7,212 nt of DNA, from NCBI GenBank assembly GCA_014381795.1, contig JACNKY010000123.1:1-7212 (forward strand), in the 5' to 3' direction. Positions 5,418 through 7,212 of the stretch are shown piece after piece (position 1 is the stretch's first letter; the number at the start of each line of letters is the position of its first letter). The notes under the pieces were generated by a model. That model made no database searches, was not told where the DNA came from, and saw only the letters and a list, made by a program, of their open reading frames with translations. The position numbers were made by a program, and so were the translations under genes. This DNA is from Pseudomonadota bacterium. GTDB lineage: Bacteria > SAR324 > NAC60-12.

Positions 5418-6465
5418 GGGACGAATATTAATTATTGAAGACGAAGCGATCGTGGCGGACGATATTCTTTTTTGTCTTCAGGAAGCAGGTTATGTAGTGC
5501 CATTGGTTTGTTCTTCAGGAGAAGAGGCACTTGCGTCACTGGAAAAAGAGTCTGTGGATTTGGCGCTGGTTGATATTTTATTGGCAGGAAGCATAGATGG
5601 GATTGAAACTGCCAGACAACTGCGAATAAATTACCAACTTCCGGTGGTTTATCTGACATCTTTCACCAATGAATCAATCATTGAACGGGCAAAATCAACC
5701 ACTCCAACAGGATATATTGTCAAACCGTTCAAACGTCGGGAATTGCTGGCTACCGTTGAAATGGCTCTCTACCGCGGTGAATTGACTGCGGATGCCTCAA
5801 ACGCTTCAATACCTGCGATGAGCGAAAAATGGATTCTCAGTGCTTGGAGCAAATGTTTGAATCAATCGCTTGTTTCGGTAGAAAAAACAGCAGAATCACT
5901 TTCCGGAGAAGCATTAAACAGCTTGCTGATACAGAATCAAAAAACAGAAATGCTTGCCGCCCATTTACAATATTTTGCTGGCTTATCGTCTACAGATAAT
6001 TGCGTCATGGACAAAGTGTTGTCTTTAGTGGAAAACCTGTTTCAGCTATATCATCCTGAACGTGATTTTGCATTCATCCTGGAGCAGGAAGTAGAGTCTA
6101 TCCGTTGTATGCCGCTGCTGTTGCTGGAATCCTTGTTGTCTGCTCTTGATACTTTGGCCTGTAATGTTCCGGAAAGCGATTTGCTGCTCCGGGTTTCTAT
6201 ACCAGCCGAAACTGATTCGGAAAATTCTGCGGAAAATCTTCTAACTGAAAAACAATTTTGCTTTCAAATCAGGCTGAAAAGTTCACCGGGGGAAATTAAC
6301 AAGATGCTGATGAATAAGCTTGAAACATCTTCGGCATTTGCGCAAATCCGGAAAACCTTCGAAAAAACAGGAGGTACAATGAGTAGCTTTTCCAGTGACT
6401 CGGAAGGGACAATGGGGATTAATTTTAATTTGCGGTCTATGCAGGAGCCCCAATCCGGAACATGA
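5410..6465 (+). CDS. Response regulator: receiver domain fused to a degenerate kinase-like output domain
   Basis: The receiver domain (residues 1-122) looks functional: the acidic pair Glu10-Asp11, the phospho-acceptor Asp55 in LALVDILL, Thr83 in YLTSF and Lys105 in VKPF. It should take phosphate from the kinase encoded just before it. No DNA-binding, GGDEF, EAL or other known output follows. Instead, residues 140-345 parallel a histidine-kinase core: KCLNQSL (148-154) where HEFNNLL is usual, MPLLLLESLLSALDT (234-248) where an N-box region is usual, and FEKTGGTMSSFSSDSEGT (317-334) like the final strands of the ATPase domain. The acceptor His is Lys148, the N-box Asn are Ser244 and Thr248, and DxGxG is absent. 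It therefore cannot be an ordinary kinase. The gene overlaps the kinase gene by 8 bases, with GGGAGG three bases before ATG 5410, so translation is coupled. The receiver call is firm, the output fold is inferred by eye. Confidence 0.9.
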   Translation: MNKGRILIIEDEAIVADDILFCLQEAGYVVPLVCSSGEEALASLEKESVDLALVDILLAGSIDGIETARQLRINYQLPVVYLTSFTNESIIERAKSTTPTGYIVKPFKRRELLATVEMALYRGELTADASNASIPAMSEKWILSAWSKCLNQSLVSVEKTAESLSGEALNSLLIQNQKTEMLAAHLQYFAGLSSTDNCVMDKVLSLVENLFQLYHPERDFAFILEQEVESIRCMPLLLLESLLSALDTLACNVPESDLLLRVSIPAETDSENSAENLLTEKQFCFQIRLKSSPGEINKMLMNKLETSSAFAQIRKTFEKTGGTMSSFSSDSEGTMGINFNLRSMQEPQSGT

Positions 6466-6486
6466 AGTCCGGACCGGGGATTTTTT
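6448..6486 (+). terminator. Intrinsic terminator of the two-component operon
   Basis: CCCCAATCCGGA (6448-6459) pairs with TCCGGACCGGGG (6468-6479), giving 4 plus 6 base pairs around an AA/CC mismatch, with an 8-base loop. It is followed by A and then six T (6481-6486). The stop codon of the regulator (6463-6465) lies in the loop, so the stem is built partly from its last codons. The T run is on the plus strand only, so it does not serve the convergent gene ending at 6499. Confidence 0.85.
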
Positions 6487-6498
6487 CTGGAAGTTGTA

Positions 6499-7212
6499 TT
6501 AGCGGAAGCGGACTGTGGTAAAAGCCTTACCTTTAATTTCAAATTCTTTGTAAGAACCTGAAGCCTCTCCTCCTCCGACCAACTCTACATTTGTTGCACC
6601 AACATAATCTACTGCTCCTCCACTTGCGAGGATACGCAGTGCTTTACCCAATTCACCAGGCATAATTTTTTCACCTGGAGTGTTGGCAACTGCCAACACA
6701 TTTGAAGCAAGTGCTGCACGGTCAGTAGAACCTCCGGACTGCATGGCGAGCACGAGCAGTGCCGCTGCGTCATAGGATTCACCGGTGAAAGGTCCTCCAG
6801 CTTTGATTCCAGCAGTTTTAGCCATTTCAGCAAAGCTTGCAGCGCCTTTTGAATCAGTTCCGGGAACTGTTCCGAATGTTCCGGAAAGGTCACCATCAAC
6901 GTTTGTCAACAAAGAATCACCAAACATTCCGTCTGCCAAAATGAACTTGTCGAAAGCTCCCGAATCTATGGATCCCTGGATAATGTGGCGGCCACCCTGA
7001 TCTACGTAACCAAAGACAGCGAGCACATCAGCTCCGGAAGCGTCCAGTGCCCCAACTTCTGCAGAATAATCAGCTTTGCCATCATCATGAGGAACGACAG
7101 CACTCACTTTTCCACCAATGCCCTTATATGCATTTATGAATGAATCAGACAAGCCTTTGCCATAATCATTATTGGAGAAAGTGACAGCAACCGTTTTGAT
7201 GCCACGCTCCAA
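6499..7212 (-). CDS. Branched-chain amino-acid-type ABC binding protein, C-terminal part (LivJ-like)
   Basis: This is the last 237 residues of a periplasmic binding protein of the type I fold, family LivJ/BraC (Peripla_BP_6), which would pick up an amino acid or related compound for an ABC importer. The gene continues past the right edge, so the signal peptide and roughly the first third are missing. The TTG at the edge is an internal codon rather than a start. Visible family features are GIKTVAVTFSNNDYGKGLSDSF, a GADVLAVFGYVDQGG segment where the ligand pocket is usually lined, FILADGMFG, GPFTGESYDAAALLVLAMQ (the typical late GxxYDAA helix), and the closing ATNVELVGGGEASGSYKEFEI with VRFR at the end. 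It converges on the two-component operon, with 33 bases between stops. Whether transporter genes follow upstream cannot be seen. Family is confident, substrate is not. Confidence 0.9.
   Translation of the reverse strand: MERGIKTVAVTFSNNDYGKGLSDSFINAYKGIGGKVSAVVPHDDGKADYSAEVGALDASGADVLAVFGYVDQGGRHIIQGSIDSGAFDKFILADGMFGDSLLTNVDGDLSGTFGTVPGTDSKGAASFAEMAKTAGIKAGGPFTGESYDAAALLVLAMQSGGSTDRAALASNVLAVANTPGEKIMPGELGKALRILASGGAVDYVGATNVELVGGGEASGSYKEFEIKGKAFTTVRFR

Noticed and set aside
5432..5659. A 75-codon minus-strand frame inside the regulator gene
   Set aside because: Antisense to the receiver domain, no supporting signals.
6264..6542. A 92-codon minus-strand frame across the end of the regulator and of the LivJ-like gene
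   Set aside because: It crosses a strong terminator and two better-supported genes in other frames.
6609..6899. A 96-codon minus-strand frame within the LivJ-like gene
   Set aside because: Same strand but a shifted frame. The frame used gives a clear LivJ-like protein, while this one is Leu/Gln/Pro-rich with no family likeness.
6785..7000. A 71-codon plus-strand frame inside the LivJ-like gene
   Set aside because: Antisense shadow of a recognisable protein.

Overview
The window looks like chromosomal DNA of a Gram-negative bacterium, probably a proteobacterium. It is moderately AT-rich, with very AT-rich gaps between genes. Support for this comes from exported binding proteins with cleavable signal peptides, a GtsA/GtsB-type sugar importer of the kind known from Pseudomonas, a LivJ-like binding protein, and a membrane sensor kinase with its response regulator. 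The species cannot be named from this sequence. No mobile element, CRISPR array, tRNA or rRNA was seen.

Layout: (1) 1-1632, minus strand: a sugar ABC importer operon, with gtsA (periplasmic glucose/mannose-type binding protein) first and the N-terminus of the permease gtsB running off the left edge. A long hairpin (277-321) lies between them. (2) 1761-2882, minus: a second exported binding protein, of the ribose/type I fold, with no transporter genes beside it. A terminator-like hairpin (1663-1685) separates it from gtsA. (3) 2883-3167: an AT-rich gap with short direct and inverted repeats. (4) 3168-3761, minus: a soluble, mostly helical protein that I do not recognise. (5) 3762-3926: a divergent intergenic region that ends in a possible 11-codon leader ORF, stop-start coupled to the kinase gene. 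(6) 3927-6465, plus: a tightly coupled two-component operon, made of a HisKA_2-family membrane histidine kinase and an overlapping response regulator gene. It ends in a strong intrinsic terminator (6448-6486). (7) 6499-7212, minus, convergent: the C-terminal part of a LivJ-like amino-acid binding protein that runs off the right edge.

How the genes may work together: the two-component pair sits among nutrient-uptake genes and faces away from an orphan periplasmic binding protein. A plausible but unproven reading is that the orphan protein delivers a ligand signal to the kinase's periplasmic domain, as LuxP does for LuxQ and TorT for TorS. The most unusual object is the response regulator. Its receiver domain looks intact, but instead of a DNA-binding or enzymatic output it carries about 205 residues that align by eye, almost segment by segment, with a histidine-kinase core. 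In that core the phospho-accepting His, both N-box Asn and the DxGxG motif appear to be lost, so it looks like a pseudokinase output domain.
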